From the NCBI RefSeq assembly GCF_016427505.1, contig NZ_JAELXS010000002.1, forward strand, positions 429,737-493,736: a DNA stretch of 64,000 nucleotides, read 5' to 3'. Source of the DNA: Sphingomonas mollis (GTDB lineage: Bacteria > Pseudomonadota > Alphaproteobacteria > Sphingomonadales > Sphingomonadaceae). The notes beneath the pieces were generated by a model. That model saw nothing but the letters and a program-made list of their open reading frames with translations, was not told the DNA's origin and made no database searches. The translations under genes were made by a program, and so were the position numbers. Within the stretch, counting starts at the first letter, position 1. Each line of letters begins with the position of its first letter. This document shows, in pieces, positions 35,382 through 46,179 of this stretch.

Positions 35382-37019
35382 TCAGGCCTCGATCAGCAGG
35401 ACGTCGACGATGGGCTTCTTACCGGTCCAGCGCGTCGCGACCTTGCGCACGGCGAGGCGCACATCCTCACGCGTGCGATCGATACCGCGCTTGCCGCCCC
35501 GTACCGCCTGTGCCGCGGCATCGATCGCGTCGTCGACGAATGCCTGACGCTCGTCCTCAACCGGCACGCCCTGCAAACGGACCTGTGGGCGACCGACCGC
35601 ACGGCCATCACGACCGATCGCAAGCGCGACTGAAATCTGACCGTTCAATGCCAGTTTGCGACGCTCGTTGATGGTCGAACCATCCGCCGGCAGGATCACA
35701 TCGCCGTCGAGCACCAGTCGACCGATCGGCGCGTTGCCCAGCTTCTTGGGACCACCCGGCAGCAACCGGACGATATCGCCGTTGCTCTGCACGATCGTCT
35801 TCGGCACGCCCTTGGACAGGCCATAACGGGCATGTTCCATCATATGACGCACTTCGCCATGAACGGGGACCAGCACTTCGGGCCGCAGCCATTCGTACAT
35901 CTTGGCGAGTTCCGGTCGGCCGGGATGCCCCGACACGTGAACATGCGCCTGACGCTCGGTGATCATCTCGACGCCACGCGCGGCGAGCAGATTCTGGATA
36001 CGACCGATCGCCACCTCGTTACCGGGTATCTGCTTGGACGAGAAGATCACCGCATCGCCCGCATCGAGCGAGATCGGGTGCGACCCCTCCGCCACTCGCG
36101 ACAGTGCGGCGCGTGCTTCGCCCTGACCACCGGTCGCGACGATCAGCACCTTGTTGCGCGGCAACCGCATCGCCGCTTCGGGGTCGATCGTCTCGGGGAA
36201 ATCCTGGAGATAGCCGGTGGCCTTCGCCACCTTCAGGATACGATCGAGCGAGCGGCCGGCGACGCATAAGCGCCGCCCGGTTTCGCGTGCGACCTGCCCC
36301 AGCGTATGCAACCGGGCCGCGTTGGATGCGAACGACGTGACGAGCACCCGTCCCTTGGCCCGACCGACCGTCTCCGCCAATCCGACGCGCACACTGGCTT
36401 CCGAGCCGGACGCGTCCTTGTTGAAGATGTTCGTCGAATCACAAACGAGGACATCGATGCCCTTGTCGCCGATCGCCGTCAGTTCCTCGGGGCTGGCCGG
36501 ATTACCGAGTACCGGCGTCGCATCGAGCTTCCAGTCGCCCGAATGGAAAACCTTGCCTTCGGGCGTATCGATCACCAGCGCCGATGCCTCTGGGATCGAA
36601 TGCGACATGGGGACGAAGGTGACGCCGAACGGTTTGATGTCGACCCGCTCGCCGTATTTCACCAGCTTCAGCTTCACGCGGTCGGCGATGCCTTCCTCGT
36701 CCAGCTTGCCGCGGATCAGGCCTGCGGTGAACGGCGTGGCATACAGCGGCACGCCGAGATCCTCGGCAAGATACGGCAACGCGCCGATATGATCCTCATG
36801 ACCATGCGTCAGGACGATGCCGACGAGATCGTCGATGCGGTCTTCGATGAATTGCAGGTCGGGGAGGATCACGTCGATGCCGGGATAGGCGGGGTCGGCA
36901 AAAGTGATCCCGCAGTCCACCATCAACCATTTGCCACGGCAACCGTACAGGTTGACGTTCATACCGATCTCGCCCGAGCCGCCAAGGGCGCAGAAAAGGA
37001 GTTCGTTCTTCGGAGTCAT
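35382..37019 (-). CDS. rnj: Ribonuclease J
   Basis: RNase J is a metallo-beta-lactamase/beta-CASP nuclease with endo- and 5'-exonuclease activity that matures rRNA and turns over mRNA. The 545-residue product has the metal site HGHEDHIG (about residues 75-82) and the GDWKLDATP histidine/aspartate region. It also has beta-CASP motifs (VTSFASN, SSKQIPGNE, HVSGHPGRPELAKM, PVHGE) and a C-terminal domain. In alphaproteobacteria it works alongside RNase E. It follows coaX by about 53 bases on the same strand and is followed at once by the DUF1467 gene. Confidence 0.97.
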   Translation of the reverse strand: MTPKNELLFCALGGSGEIGMNVNLYGCRGKWLMVDCGITFADPAYPGIDVILPDLQFIEDRIDDLVGIVLTHGHEDHIGALPYLAEDLGVPLYATPFTAGLIRGKLDEEGIADRVKLKLVKYGERVDIKPFGVTFVPMSHSIPEASALVIDTPEGKVFHSGDWKLDATPVLGNPASPEELTAIGDKGIDVLVCDSTNIFNKDASGSEASVRVGLAETVGRAKGRVLVTSFASNAARLHTLGQVARETGRRLCVAGRSLDRILKVAKATGYLQDFPETIDPEAAMRLPRNKVLIVATGGQGEARAALSRVAEGSHPISLDAGDAVIFSSKQIPGNEVAIGRIQNLLAARGVEMITERQAHVHVSGHPGRPELAKMYEWLRPEVLVPVHGEVRHMMEHARYGLSKGVPKTIVQSNGDIVRLLPGGPKKLGNAPIGRLVLDGDVILPADGSTINERRKLALNGQISVALAIGRDGRAVGRPQVRLQGVPVEDERQAFVDDAIDAAAQAVRGGKRGIDRTREDVRLAVRKVATRWTGKKPIVDVLLIEA

Positions 37020-37072
37020 TCAAAACTTTCAGATAAGGGAAGCACCGGATGGTCGCCCGGCGCGGGCGTGGT

Positions 37073-37852
37073 TCAGCGTATATGGGCCTTTTCCCACATC
37101 ATCGCCAGCCCCTGGATGGTCAGATCGGGCTCGATCGCGTCGAACACCTTGGTATGACGCTCGAATAAAGTGGCGAGGCCGCCGGTGGCGATGACCTTTA
37201 CCGGCCGCCCGACCTCCGCCTTCATGCGCGAGACCAGTCCTTCGATCATCGCGATATAGCCCCAATAGATACCGATATGCATCTGGTCGACGGTGTTGCG
37301 GCCGATCACGCTGGCAGATGACGGTGCCTCGATGGCGATGCGTGGCAGCTTGGCGGCGGCGGTGACGAGGGCATCGAGCGACAGGTTTATCCCCGGCGCG
37401 ATGATCCCGCCCTTATACGCGCCGGTATAGTCGCTGACGTCGAACGTTGCGGCGGTGCCGAAGTCGATCACGATCAGGTCGCCCGCATGGAGCGCATGTG
37501 CCGCGATCGTATTGACCGCGCGATCCGCGCCAAGCGATGCGGGTTCGTCGACATCGATGGCGATGCCCCATTCGACCGGCGCCTGACCGGCGATCAGCGC
37601 CTCGGTGCCGAAGTATTTCTGGCTCAGCACTTGGAGATTGTGCAGCGCGCGCGGCACCACCGTGGCGACGATCACCGCGTCGACGTCGCTGCGGGCATAA
37701 CCTTCCAGCGCCAGCAACTGGCTCAGCCAGACGGCATATTCGTCCGCCGTACGGCGCGGGTCGGTTGCGATCCGCCAGCGTGCCTTGATGTCCCGCCCCG
37801 CCACCAGGGCGAAGACGATGTTGGTATTACCGGCATCGATCGCGAGCAGCAT
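37073..37852 (-). CDS. coaX: Type III pantothenate kinase
   Basis: CoaX phosphorylates pantothenate, the first step of coenzyme A synthesis, and unlike CoaA is not inhibited by CoA. The 259-residue product starts [20 protein letters not shown], with the DxGNTN phosphate loop. It continues with [26 protein letters not shown] and the [23 protein letters not shown] block typical of type III enzymes. It lies 7 bases after birA, and this birA-coaX pair is common in alphaproteobacteria because both serve CoA or acyl-CoA carboxylase metabolism. Confidence 0.97.
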   Translation of the reverse strand: MLLAIDAGNTNIVFALVAGRDIKARWRIATDPRRTADEYAVWLSQLLALEGYARSDVDAVIVATVVPRALHNLQVLSQKYFGTEALIAGQAPVEWGIAIDVDEPASLGADRAVNTIAAHALHAGDLIVIDFGTAATFDVSDYTGAYKGGIIAPGINLSLDALVTAAAKLPRIAIEAPSSASVIGRNTVDQMHIGIYWGYIAMIEGLVSRMKAEVGRPVKVIATGGLATLFERHTKVFDAIEPDLTIQGLAMMWEKAHIR

Positions 37853-37859
37853 GGGAACC

Positions 37860-38582
37860 TCAGATCAGGAAGACGTCGGCTGCGTGGATGACACGCCGCT
37901 CGCCACCCGCCAAGCGCAGGATCAACGCACCGCCAGCGTCCAGTCCGTCGAACAGCCCGTCGATCGCGGTGCCATCGGGTAATCGAGCAGTCAGCGCAGT
38001 GCCGGGCGGATGCGCCCGTTCCAGCCAGCTTGCCCGCACCACGGCCAGCCCTTTGCCGCGCCAGCGCCCGATCCACCGGGCCATCGCCTCGGCCAGCACA
38101 TCCAGAAAATCGGCAGGTGTGACCGCAACACCGTGCGCAGCCAGACTTGTTGTCGGTCGATCCGCAAAATCGGGATGATGCATCAGATTGACACCGATGC
38201 CGATTACCACGGCGTCATCTGCCCGTTCCAACAGAATGCCACTGAGCTTGGCACCGCCCAACAGCAGGTCGTTCGGCCATTTCAGCCGCCAGCCGCCGCC
38301 GTTCCCGAGGAACGTGACCACCGCCTCGTCCAGCGCCACTGCCGCAACGAGCGCCAAAGTGGCGGCCGGAGGATCGGCCGGTCGCAGCCGGACCAGATTG
38401 CTCGCGTAGAAATTGCCGGCGGACGACGTCCATTCCCGTCCCTGCCGGCCGCGACCTGCGGTCTGGGCATCCGCACGCAACCAAGAGCCATCCGCTGTCC
38501 CGCTCCGCGCCAACACAGCCATGTCCGCATTGGTCGATCCCGTCGAGGCGACGGTGCGGATCACCGCTTGCCCCGCCATCAT
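37860..38582 (-). CDS. birA: Biotin--[acetyl-CoA-carboxylase] ligase
   Basis: BirA attaches biotin to the carrier protein of acetyl-CoA carboxylase. The 240-residue product has the ligase motifs STGSTNADM, the adenylate loop [12 protein letters not shown], the [23 protein letters not shown] block and a C-terminal SH3-like domain ([20 protein letters not shown]). The N-terminal DNA-binding domain of E. coli BirA is absent, so it is a pure ligase and not a repressor. It starts 4 bases after the nuoN stop, as in many alphaproteobacterial nuo clusters. The first two codons are both ATG. Confidence 0.95.
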   Translation of the reverse strand: MMAGQAVIRTVASTGSTNADMAVLARSGTADGSWLRADAQTAGRGRQGREWTSSAGNFYASNLVRLRPADPPAATLALVAAVALDEAVVTFLGNGGGWRLKWPNDLLLGGAKLSGILLERADDAVVIGIGVNLMHHPDFADRPTTSLAAHGVAVTPADFLDVLAEAMARWIGRWRGKGLAVVRASWLERAHPPGTALTARLPDGTAIDGLFDGLDAGGALILRLAGGERRVIHAADVFLI

Positions 38583-38586
38583 ACGA

Positions 38587-40035
38587 TCAGAACAGCGCGC
38601 GTGCCGCCGCGATGCTCCACGCTCCCAGCAGCGGGATCGTCAGATAACCGAGCGGCGACACGATGACCGCCGCGACGGCGATCAGACCACCCTGCAACGG
38701 ACCTTCATCACCTTTGACGAAGGCGGGTGCCGGCTCGTCGAAGTACATCGTCTTCACCACCCGCAGATAATAATAGGCACCGATCGTCGATGCCGCGATG
38801 CCGACCGCCGCCAGCGGAAACAGCCCCGCCTTCACCGCCGCATCGAACACCGCGAACTTGGCGTAGAAACCAAAGAGCGGCGGGATGCCGGCCAGCGAGA
38901 ACATGAACATCGCCATCGCCGCCGCCAGCGCCGGACGCGTCCGCGACATGCCGGACAGGCTGACGATGCTCTCCACCGGTTGACCATCGGCATCGCGCAT
39001 CTGCAGCACGACCAGAAAGCTGCCCAGCGTCATCGCGACATAGATCGCCAGATAGGTGAGCACACCGGCCACACCCTCCGGCGTACCGGCCGCAAGACCG
39101 ATCAGCGCAAACCCGACATTGTTGATCGACGAATAAGCGAGCAGACGCTTGATGTTGCTCTGGCCGATCGCGGCAACCGCACCGAGCAGGATAGATGCCA
39201 GCGCTGCGAAGATCACGATCTGGCGCCACTGATCCAGCGCCGGCCCCATCGCCTCGATCGCCACCCGGATACCGAGACCGATCGCCGCGACCTTGGGTGC
39301 CGACGCGAAGAATGCCGTCACCGGCGTCGGCGCGCCCTCGTACACATCGGGCGTCCACATGTGGAACGGAACCGCCGACATCTTGAACGCGATACCGGCG
39401 AAGATGAACACCAGCCCGAACAACAGCCCCATCGACCGGCCCGCGCCATAGACATCGGCGATCCCATCGAACTGCGTCGTGCCGGAGAAGCCGTAAACCA
39501 GACTGATTCCGTAAAGCAGGATGCCGCTGGCCAGCGCGCCCAGCACAAAATATTTCAGGCCCGCTTCCGCCGATCGCGCGTCGCGCCGCATGAAGCTGGC
39601 CAGCACATAGGCCGACAGGCTCTGCAGTTCGAGACCGACATACAGCGTCAGCAGATCTGCCGCCGACACCATCATTCCCATGCCTGCCGCCGACAACAGC
39701 AGCAGCACCGGGTATTCCGGCCGCAGATCGTCACCCGACGTCCGCTGGAAGAATCCCGGCGCCATCAACACGGCAACGGCGGTCGCGATATAGATCAGTA
39801 TCTTGGCAAAAGTGGAGAAGGCGTCCGCCCGGTACAGTCCATCGAATGCGACCCCGCCCGATCCGGCGGGGCCGGTCAATGCGATCGCAGCGCCGAACAG
39901 CACGGCAACGGCGGCCCATGACACCACGCGGGTCGATCCGGGACCACCCCAGGCCGACACCAGCATCAAGGCGACCGCCCCCAGTCCCAATACGACTTCA
40001 GGCAGCGTCATCGCCAGATTGGCGGCGTAATCCAT
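38587..40035 (-). CDS. nuoN: NADH-quinone oxidoreductase subunit N
   Basis: NuoN is one of three antiporter-like proton-pumping subunits in the membrane arm of complex I. The 482-residue product has about 14 hydrophobic helices and the conserved segments VSAADLLTLYVGLELQSLSA (with the channel glutamate), AFKMSAVPFHMWTPDVYEGAP and QSNIKRLLAYSSINNVG with the key lysine. Its ATG overlaps the nuoM stop (TAATG). It closes the 14-gene nuo run and leads into birA. Confidence 0.97.
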   Translation of the reverse strand: MDYAANLAMTLPEVVLGLGAVALMLVSAWGGPGSTRVVSWAAVAVLFGAAIALTGPAGSGGVAFDGLYRADAFSTFAKILIYIATAVAVLMAPGFFQRTSGDDLRPEYPVLLLLSAAGMGMMVSAADLLTLYVGLELQSLSAYVLASFMRRDARSAEAGLKYFVLGALASGILLYGISLVYGFSGTTQFDGIADVYGAGRSMGLLFGLVFIFAGIAFKMSAVPFHMWTPDVYEGAPTPVTAFFASAPKVAAIGLGIRVAIEAMGPALDQWRQIVIFAALASILLGAVAAIGQSNIKRLLAYSSINNVGFALIGLAAGTPEGVAGVLTYLAIYVAMTLGSFLVVLQMRDADGQPVESIVSLSGMSRTRPALAAAMAMFMFSLAGIPPLFGFYAKFAVFDAAVKAGLFPLAAVGIAASTIGAYYYLRVVKTMYFDEPAPAFVKGDEGPLQGGLIAVAAVIVSPLGYLTIPLLGAWSIAAARALF

Positions 40036-41582
40036 TAGTGCGCCTCCCCGGGCGTCTCGTGATGCTCTGGAGCCTGCGCCGCGGCGGCAGCCGGATTGCC
40101 CGCGGTCGGTCGTGAATCACTCACTGGCGTTGCCCGGTCGATCCGTTGCAACAAAACCGCGACGTCCTTCCGCATCGGGGCCATGAAGCTTTCAGGGTAT
40201 ACACCCATCCACAACACAACTGCGGCGATCGGCGCCAGCAACCACAACTCGCGGGTCGATAGATCGGACATGCCCCGGACCTCGTCCGACGTGATCTCGC
40301 CATAGGCGATACGCCGGTACAGATAGAGCATATACGCCGCCCCCAGGATGATCCCGGTCGTGCACAACAGCGCTGTCCACGTCGAGATCTGATACGCACC
40401 CATCAAGGCCAGGAACTCTGCGACGAAGCCGCTGGTGCCGGGCAAGCCGATCGATGCCATCGTGAAGAACAGGAACAGGATCGCATAGCGCGGCATGTTG
40501 ATGCTGAGGCCGCCATAGCGGGCGATCTCGCGGGTATGCAGCCGATCATAGATCACGCCGACGCACAGGAACAACGCACCCGATACCAGGCCGTGGCTCA
40601 GCATCATGACCATCGCGCCCTCGATACCCTGACGGTTGAAGGCGAACAGTCCGATCGTCACGATCGCCATGTGCGCGACCGAGGAATAGGCGATCAGCTT
40701 CTTCATATCAGCCTGCACCAGCGCGACGAGCGAGGTGTAGATCACCGCGACCGCCGACAAGGCGAAGATCAACCATGTCAATTGACCGGAGGCTTCCGGG
40801 AACATCGGCAAGCTGAAGCGCAGGAAACCGTAACCGCCCAGCTTCAACAGGACGCCCGCCAGAATGACCGATCCCGCCGTCGGCGCCTGCACGTGCGCAT
40901 CGGGCAACCAGGTGTGGACCGGCCACATCGGCATCTTCACCGCGAAGGACGCGAAGAACGCCAGCCACAACCATGTCTGCACATCGGCCGGGAAATCATA
41001 AGCCTGCAACGCCGGGATGCTCGACGTCCCCGCCGTCCCCGCCATGTACAGCATCGCGACCAGCATCAGGAGCGATCCGAGCAGTGTATACAGGAAGAAC
41101 TTGTACGAGGCGTAAATCCGGTTCGCGCCGCCCCAGATGCCGATGATGAGATACATCGGGATCAGGCCGGCTTCGAAGAACAGGTAGAACAGGAACAGGT
41201 CCTGCGCCGCGAAGGTGCCGATCATCAGCACCTCGGTCAGCAGGAACGCCGCCATATACTCCGGAACGCGGTTGGTGACCGAACGCCAGCTGGCACCGAT
41301 ACAGATCGGCATCAGGAAAACGCTGAGCATGATGAGCAGCAACGCGAAACCGTCAATGCCCAGATCCCACCCGAAAAAGCCGAGCCGGACGCCCTGCTCG
41401 ACGAACTGCCATTGCGGTCCACCGATATCGAACTGGGTCCAGAGCACAATGCCCAGCGCCAGATCGATGAACGTCGCGATCAGCGCCGTCCAGCGAGCGG
41501 CATTGGCGGACAGGAACAGGCAGGCGACCGCGGCGATGGCCGGGATCGCGAGCATGACGGAAAGAATAGGAAAGCCGTCCAT
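40035..41582 (-). CDS. nuoM: NADH-quinone oxidoreductase subunit M
   Basis: NuoM is an antiporter-like proton-channel subunit of complex I. The 515-residue product begins MDGFPILSVMLAIPAIAAVA. It has the channel glutamate region TEVLMIGTFAAQDLFLFYLF, the lysine/histidine blocks SFAVKMPMWPVHTWLPDAHV and QADMKKLIAYSSVAHM, and an Ala/Pro-rich C-terminal tail after residue 485. The ATG at 41582 was chosen over an in-frame codon 18 bases upstream because it matches the family start and avoids overlap with nuoL. Confidence 0.97.
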   Translation of the reverse strand: MDGFPILSVMLAIPAIAAVACLFLSANAARWTALIATFIDLALGIVLWTQFDIGGPQWQFVEQGVRLGFFGWDLGIDGFALLLIMLSVFLMPICIGASWRSVTNRVPEYMAAFLLTEVLMIGTFAAQDLFLFYLFFEAGLIPMYLIIGIWGGANRIYASYKFFLYTLLGSLLMLVAMLYMAGTAGTSSIPALQAYDFPADVQTWLWLAFFASFAVKMPMWPVHTWLPDAHVQAPTAGSVILAGVLLKLGGYGFLRFSLPMFPEASGQLTWLIFALSAVAVIYTSLVALVQADMKKLIAYSSVAHMAIVTIGLFAFNRQGIEGAMVMMLSHGLVSGALFLCVGVIYDRLHTREIARYGGLSINMPRYAILFLFFTMASIGLPGTSGFVAEFLALMGAYQISTWTALLCTTGIILGAAYMLYLYRRIAYGEITSDEVRGMSDLSTRELWLLAPIAAVVLWMGVYPESFMAPMRKDVAVLLQRIDRATPVSDSRPTAGNPAAAAAQAPEHHETPGEAH

Positions 41583-41589
41583 CAGCCGA

Positions 41590-43677
41590 TCAACCCGCAA
41601 TGGCCCAGGTGACCGCGGCGGTCAGCCCGATCAACATGACGAAGGCATAGGAATAGAGATACCCCGATTGAAGCTTGGCCGCGCCGCGCGCACCCCATTG
41701 GACCAGCCAGGCCGAGCCATTGGGTCCGAACCGATCGATCGTCTGCTCGTCACCGCGATGCCACAGCAAACGGCCGATCGCGAAGGCGGGACGCACGAAG
41801 ATGAGATGGTAGAGTTCGTCGAAATACCATTTGTGCAGCAGGAACCCGTACAACACCCGGAATTGCGCCGCCATGGCGACCGGGAATTCGGTATTGCGGA
41901 TATAGGCGTACCAAGCAGAGAGCAGCCCCAACAGCATCGCGATCGTCGCCGACAATTTAATCGTCACCGGCACCTCATGCATCGAATGCATCAGATGCTC
42001 GCGGAACGCGATAGCACCACGCCAGAAGCGCTCCCCGGATTCGGGTTCGATGAAATAGCCGTGGAAAACGAAGCCGGCCGCGATCGCGCCGATCGACAGG
42101 ATGACCAGCGGGATCAGGATCGGCGCTGGGCTCTCATGCGGATGATAGCCGCCCGTACCCGTCGGCAGGTCATGCGCGGCCGGACCATGGACATGCGGAG
42201 CCTCGCCAGAGTCCTCGTTGATCGGGTGCGGGTTGTGCGTCTCGCCATGATCGCCGTGACCATGCGCGTCGTGCAGCGCATGCTGGATGTGTTCGGACGC
42301 AGCCCAGCGCGGCTTGCCCCAGAAGGTCAGGAACATCAGGCGCCATGAGTAGAAGCTGGTGATCGCCGCGACGAGAACGCCGACGAACCATACGCCCGGC
42401 TGCCCCGCCGCCCAGCCCGCTTCGATGATCGCATCCTTCGAATGGAAACCAGCGAAACCGATACCAAGCGGATTGCCGAATACGGCGGGAAGACCGACGC
42501 CGGTGATCGCCAGCGTACCCATCATCATCGCCCAGAACGTCACCGGAATCTCTTTCCGCAGGCCGCCATAATAGCGCATGTCCTGCTCATGGTGCATCGC
42601 ATGGATCACCGAGCCGGCGCCCAGGAACAACAGCGCCTTGAAGAAGGCGTGGGTGAACAGATGGAACATGGCCGCGCCATAGGCGCCGACGCCCGCCGCG
42701 AAGAACATGTAACCAAGCTGCGAGCAGGTCGAATAGGCGATCACTCGCTTGATATCCGTCTGCACCAGCCCGCACGTCGCCGCGAACAGGCACGTCGCGG
42801 CGCCGACGAAGCGCACGACGTCGAGAGCGACAGGCGCCACCTCAAACATCGGCGACAGGCGGCACACCATGAACACGCCGGCGGTAACCATGGTCGCGGC
42901 ATGGATCAGCGCCGACACCGGGGTCGGCCCCTCCATCGCATCCGGCAACCACGTGTGCAGCCCCAACTGTGCAGACTTGCCCATCGCACCGACGAACAGA
43001 AGCAGGCACAGGATAGTCATCGTATCCAGCCGATGGCCGAGAAAACCGATCGTCGATCCCGCCATGCCCGGCGCTGCCGCCAGGATATCCGGGATCGACA
43101 CCGTGCCGAACACGAGGAACGTGCCGAAGATGCCCAGCATGAAGCCGAGATCACCAACGCGGTTGACCACGAACGCCTTAATCGCCGCGGCATTGGCGGT
43201 CGGTTTGCGGAACCAAAAACCGATCAGCAGGTAAGACGCCAGACCGACGCCTTCCCAGCCGAAGAACATCTGCACCAGGCTGTCCGCCGTCACCAGCATC
43301 AGCATCGCGAAGGTGAACAGGGACAGATAGGCGAAGAACCGCGGCTGATCCGGGTCCTCGCTCATATAGCCCCAGCTATAGAGATGGACGAGCGCGGAGA
43401 CGCTGGTGATGACGACCAGCATCACCGCCGTCAGCGCATCGACACGCAGCGCCCAGTCGACGCTCATGTTGCCCGACACGATCCATGTCAGAACCGGCGT
43501 CACGCTGGCGGCCGAAGACCCCGACAGGAAGCCGATGAAGATCGGCCATGACAGCGCGCACGACACGAACAGCGCGCCCGTAGTCAGTAGCTTCGTCGGC
43601 AGGAAGCCAAGCGACTTGTTGCCCAGCCCCGCGATCGCCGCAGCAAGTAGCGGCAGGAAGACGATCAGAAGGATCAA
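41590..43677 (-). CDS. nuoL: NADH-quinone oxidoreductase subunit L, with a His-rich loop
   Basis: NuoL is the distal proton-pumping subunit, with the long lateral helix along the membrane arm. The 695-residue product opens [20 protein letters not shown] and has [40 protein letters not shown] and [20 protein letters not shown]. The start appears to be TTG (43677), with AAGGGG about 7 bases upstream. Around residues 460-515 there is an inserted loop very rich in histidine ([16 protein letters not shown] and onward), unlike the compact loops of E. coli NuoL. It lies 4 bases after nuoK. Confidence 0.96.
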   Translation of the reverse strand: MILLIVFLPLLAAAIAGLGNKSLGFLPTKLLTTGALFVSCALSWPIFIGFLSGSSAASVTPVLTWIVSGNMSVDWALRVDALTAVMLVVITSVSALVHLYSWGYMSEDPDQPRFFAYLSLFTFAMLMLVTADSLVQMFFGWEGVGLASYLLIGFWFRKPTANAAAIKAFVVNRVGDLGFMLGIFGTFLVFGTVSIPDILAAAPGMAGSTIGFLGHRLDTMTILCLLLFVGAMGKSAQLGLHTWLPDAMEGPTPVSALIHAATMVTAGVFMVCRLSPMFEVAPVALDVVRFVGAATCLFAATCGLVQTDIKRVIAYSTCSQLGYMFFAAGVGAYGAAMFHLFTHAFFKALLFLGAGSVIHAMHHEQDMRYYGGLRKEIPVTFWAMMMGTLAITGVGLPAVFGNPLGIGFAGFHSKDAIIEAGWAAGQPGVWFVGVLVAAITSFYSWRLMFLTFWGKPRWAASEHIQHALHDAHGHGDHGETHNPHPINEDSGEAPHVHGPAAHDLPTGTGGYHPHESPAPILIPLVILSIGAIAAGFVFHGYFIEPESGERFWRGAIAFREHLMHSMHEVPVTIKLSATIAMLLGLLSAWYAYIRNTEFPVAMAAQFRVLYGFLLHKWYFDELYHLIFVRPAFAIGRLLWHRGDEQTIDRFGPNGSAWLVQWGARGAAKLQSGYLYSYAFVMLIGLTAAVTWAIAG

Positions 43678-43681
43678 CCGT

Positions 43682-43987
43682 TTACCCCTTCATCCGGTTG
43701 ACGTCGTCGACCGCGATGGTGCCGCGGCCACGGAAATAGATCACGAGAATGGCAAGTCCGATCGCTGCCTCGCCAGCGGCAACGGTCAGCACGAACATCG
43801 CGAACACCTGCCCGACGAGATCGCCGAGGTAGGACGAGAAGGCGACGAAGTTGATGTTCACCGCCAGCAGGATCAACTCGATCGCCATCAGGATGACGAT
43901 CAGGTTCTTGCGGTTCACGAAGATGCCCAGCACCCCCATGGTGAACAGGATCGCCGAGACGACCAGATAATGGACCATCCCAATCAC
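43682..43987 (-). CDS. nuoK: NADH-quinone oxidoreductase subunit K
   Basis: NuoK is a three-helix membrane subunit that carries buried glutamates on the proton path. The 101-residue product has [20 protein letters not shown], then [20 protein letters not shown] with the conserved glutamate, and [20 protein letters not shown]. The start is GTG at 43987, overlapping the nuoJ stop (GTGA), with AGGGGG about 8 bases upstream; an in-frame ATG lies three codons later. Confidence 0.96.
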   Translation of the reverse strand: MIGMVHYLVVSAILFTMGVLGIFVNRKNLIVILMAIELILLAVNINFVAFSSYLGDLVGQVFAMFVLTVAAGEAAIGLAILVIYFRGRGTIAVDDVNRMKG

Positions 43988-44595
43988 AGCTGGACCCCCT
44001 GCCCCACGGGCGGCTGGACGTTGCGCGTCGCATCCTGTGGCCGACGCGCATTCTGGCGCGCAACGTTCTGGAAACGCGAACCCGACCGTTCACGATGGGT
44101 CAGCACGATCGCTCCAATCATCGCGACGAGCAGAACGAAGCCCGCCGCCTCGAAGATGAACACATATCGCGTGTATAGCAGCGTGCCGATCGCCTGGATG
44201 TTCGGCATCGCCGGATCGACCGGCGCCACCCGGCGCGTCAGATCAATCTTGCCGGCACTCCACGCACCCACCGCGATCATCACCTCGGCCGCGAGCGCAA
44301 CGGCGACGGCCAGACCGATGCCCGCATATCGCGCGACACCCGCCCGTAGTTCGGCAAAATCGATGTCGAGCATCATCACCACGAACAGGAACAGCACGGC
44401 GACCGCCCCGACGTAGACGATGACCAGCAGCATCGCGATGAACTCCGCGCCGACGAGCACCATCAGGCCCGCCGCGTTGAAGAACGCCAGGATCAGCCAC
44501 ATGACCGAATGCACCGGATTGCGCGACGCGATCGTCAACGCACCCGACAGGATCACCACGAAGGCGAACAGATAAAAGGCGATTGCCTGAATCAC
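43984..44595 (-). CDS. nuoJ: NADH-quinone oxidoreductase subunit J
   Basis: NuoJ is a five-helix subunit at the heart of the membrane arm, next to NuoA, H and K. The 203-residue product has [20 protein letters not shown] and [20 protein letters not shown], the pi-bulge helix of this family, then two further helices and a basic C-terminal tail. The start seems to be GTG (44595). It follows nuoI by 46 bases, the largest gap inside the nuo run, and its stop overlaps nuoK. Confidence 0.95.
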   Translation of the reverse strand: MIQAIAFYLFAFVVILSGALTIASRNPVHSVMWLILAFFNAAGLMVLVGAEFIAMLLVIVYVGAVAVLFLFVVMMLDIDFAELRAGVARYAGIGLAVAVALAAEVMIAVGAWSAGKIDLTRRVAPVDPAMPNIQAIGTLLYTRYVFIFEAAGFVLLVAMIGAIVLTHRERSGSRFQNVARQNARRPQDATRNVQPPVGQGVQL

Positions 44596-44641
44596 TCGGT
44601 GAGGCCCCCTTGCCTACCGCTGGAACGAACGAGGGCGCGCA

Positions 44642-45127
44642 TTAACGGTACGGCGCGTCGGCGGCAAGGTTCGCTGCGAGCGTACGCTCCCAACGATCGC
44701 CATTATCGAGCAGCTTAGACTTGTCGTAGATCAATTCTTCCCGCGTCTCGGTCGAATACTCGTAATTCGGCCCCTCGACGATGGCATCCACCGGGCACGC
44801 TTCCTGACACAGGCCGCAATAGATGCATTTGGTCATGTCGATGTCGTACCGGGTCGTGCGACGGCTGCCGTCGTCACGCGGTTCCGCCTCGATCGTGATC
44901 GCCTGCGCCGGGCAAACCGCTTCGCACAACTTACATGCGATGCAGCGTTCCTCGCCGTTCGGATAGCGGCGCAGGGCGTGCTCGCCCCGAAAGCGCGGGC
45001 TGACCGGATTGCGCTCGTACGGATAATTGATCGTCGCCTTCGCCTTGAAGAAGTATCGCAGCGTCAGCGCGTGCGCCTTCACGAACTCCCACAGCGTAAA
45101 CGACTTGATGATCTGCGCGACGCTCAT
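44642..45127 (-). CDS. nuoI: NADH-quinone oxidoreductase subunit I
   Basis: NuoI carries two [4Fe-4S] clusters (N6a, N6b) that pass electrons to NuoB. The 161-residue product has both ferredoxin motifs, [12 protein letters not shown] and [12 protein letters not shown], separated by 28 residues, and the start [20 protein letters not shown]. The ATG at 45127 overlaps the nuoH stop (ATGA), which fixes the start. Confidence 0.97.
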   Translation of the reverse strand: MSVAQIIKSFTLWEFVKAHALTLRYFFKAKATINYPYERNPVSPRFRGEHALRRYPNGEERCIACKLCEAVCPAQAITIEAEPRDDGSRRTTRYDIDMTKCIYCGLCQEACPVDAIVEGPNYEYSTETREELIYDKSKLLDNGDRWERTLAANLAADAPYR

Positions 45128-46179
45128 GACCCGAATCCTACGCGCATCCACATCAGGACGCCCGACACGAGGAAAACCCAGAATAGCGACACGGGCAGAA
45201 AAATCTTCCAACCCAGTCGCATCAACTGATCATAGCGGTACCGTGGCACGGTCGCCTTGATCCAGCTGAACACGAAAAAGAAGAACATCATCTTGGCGAA
45301 CAGCCAGATGATCCCCGGCACGGCATAGAGCGGCGCCCAGTCGAGCGGCGGCAACCAGCCGCCCCAGAACAGCGTCGCGTTCAGCACGCACATCAGGATG
45401 ACGTTGGCGTATTCGCCCAACCAGTAGAGCGCAAAGCTCATCGACGAATATTCGGTCTGATATCCGGCGACCAGTTCAGATTCCGCCTCGGTCAGATCGA
45501 ACGGCGCACGCTGCGTTTCGGCCAGAGACGAGATCAGGAACATGATCGCCATCGGGAACAGCAGCGGATTGAGGAAGAAGCCGTTGATCGGCGTGTTCAG
45601 CACGCCCTTCTGGGCCATCACGATGCCGCTGAGATTGAACGTACCCGACCACAACACGACCGAGATCAGGATGAACCCGATCGCGACTTCATAGCTGACC
45701 ATCTGCGCAGCCGCGCGAAGGGCCGAGTAGAACGGATATTTGGAGTTTGATGCCCAGCCTGCGAGGATGATCCCGTAGACGCCCAGCGACGACGCCGCGA
45801 GCACGTACAGCAATCCGACATTGATGTCGGCCAGCACCACGCCCGCCTGGAACGGCACCACCGCCCACACGATCAACGCGACCGTGAAGGTGATAATCGG
45901 CGCGATCAGGAACAGTCCCTTGTTCGCAGCGGATGGAATGATCGTTTCCTGAAGGAAAACCTTCAGGCCGTCCGCGAACGATTGAAGTAATCCAAAGGGA
46001 CCAATGACATTGGGGCCACGGCGCAACGCCATCGCCGCCCAGATCTTGCGGTCGGCATAGATGATCATCGCCACCGCCAGCATCAGCGGCAGGGCGATCG
46101 CCAATATGCCGACGATGGTCGCGATGAACCATGCCCAGCCATAGGGAAGGCCGACCGTCGTGTTGAAGAAACTTGTCAC
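45124..46179 (-). CDS. nuoH: NADH-quinone oxidoreductase subunit H
   Basis: NuoH forms the quinone-binding chamber between the two arms of complex I. The 351-residue product has about eight helices and the motifs [20 protein letters not shown], the acidic quinone-site block [20 protein letters not shown] and the end [20 protein letters not shown]. No ATG is available at the expected N-terminus; the start is GTG at 46179, overlapping the nuoG stop by 4 bases (GTGA), with GAGG upstream. Confidence 0.96.
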   Translation of the reverse strand: MTSFFNTTVGLPYGWAWFIATIVGILAIALPLMLAVAMIIYADRKIWAAMALRRGPNVIGPFGLLQSFADGLKVFLQETIIPSAANKGLFLIAPIITFTVALIVWAVVPFQAGVVLADINVGLLYVLAASSLGVYGIILAGWASNSKYPFYSALRAAAQMVSYEVAIGFILISVVLWSGTFNLSGIVMAQKGVLNTPINGFFLNPLLFPMAIMFLISSLAETQRAPFDLTEAESELVAGYQTEYSSMSFALYWLGEYANVILMCVLNATLFWGGWLPPLDWAPLYAVPGIIWLFAKMMFFFFVFSWIKATVPRYRYDQLMRLGWKIFLPVSLFWVFLVSGVLMWMRVGFGS

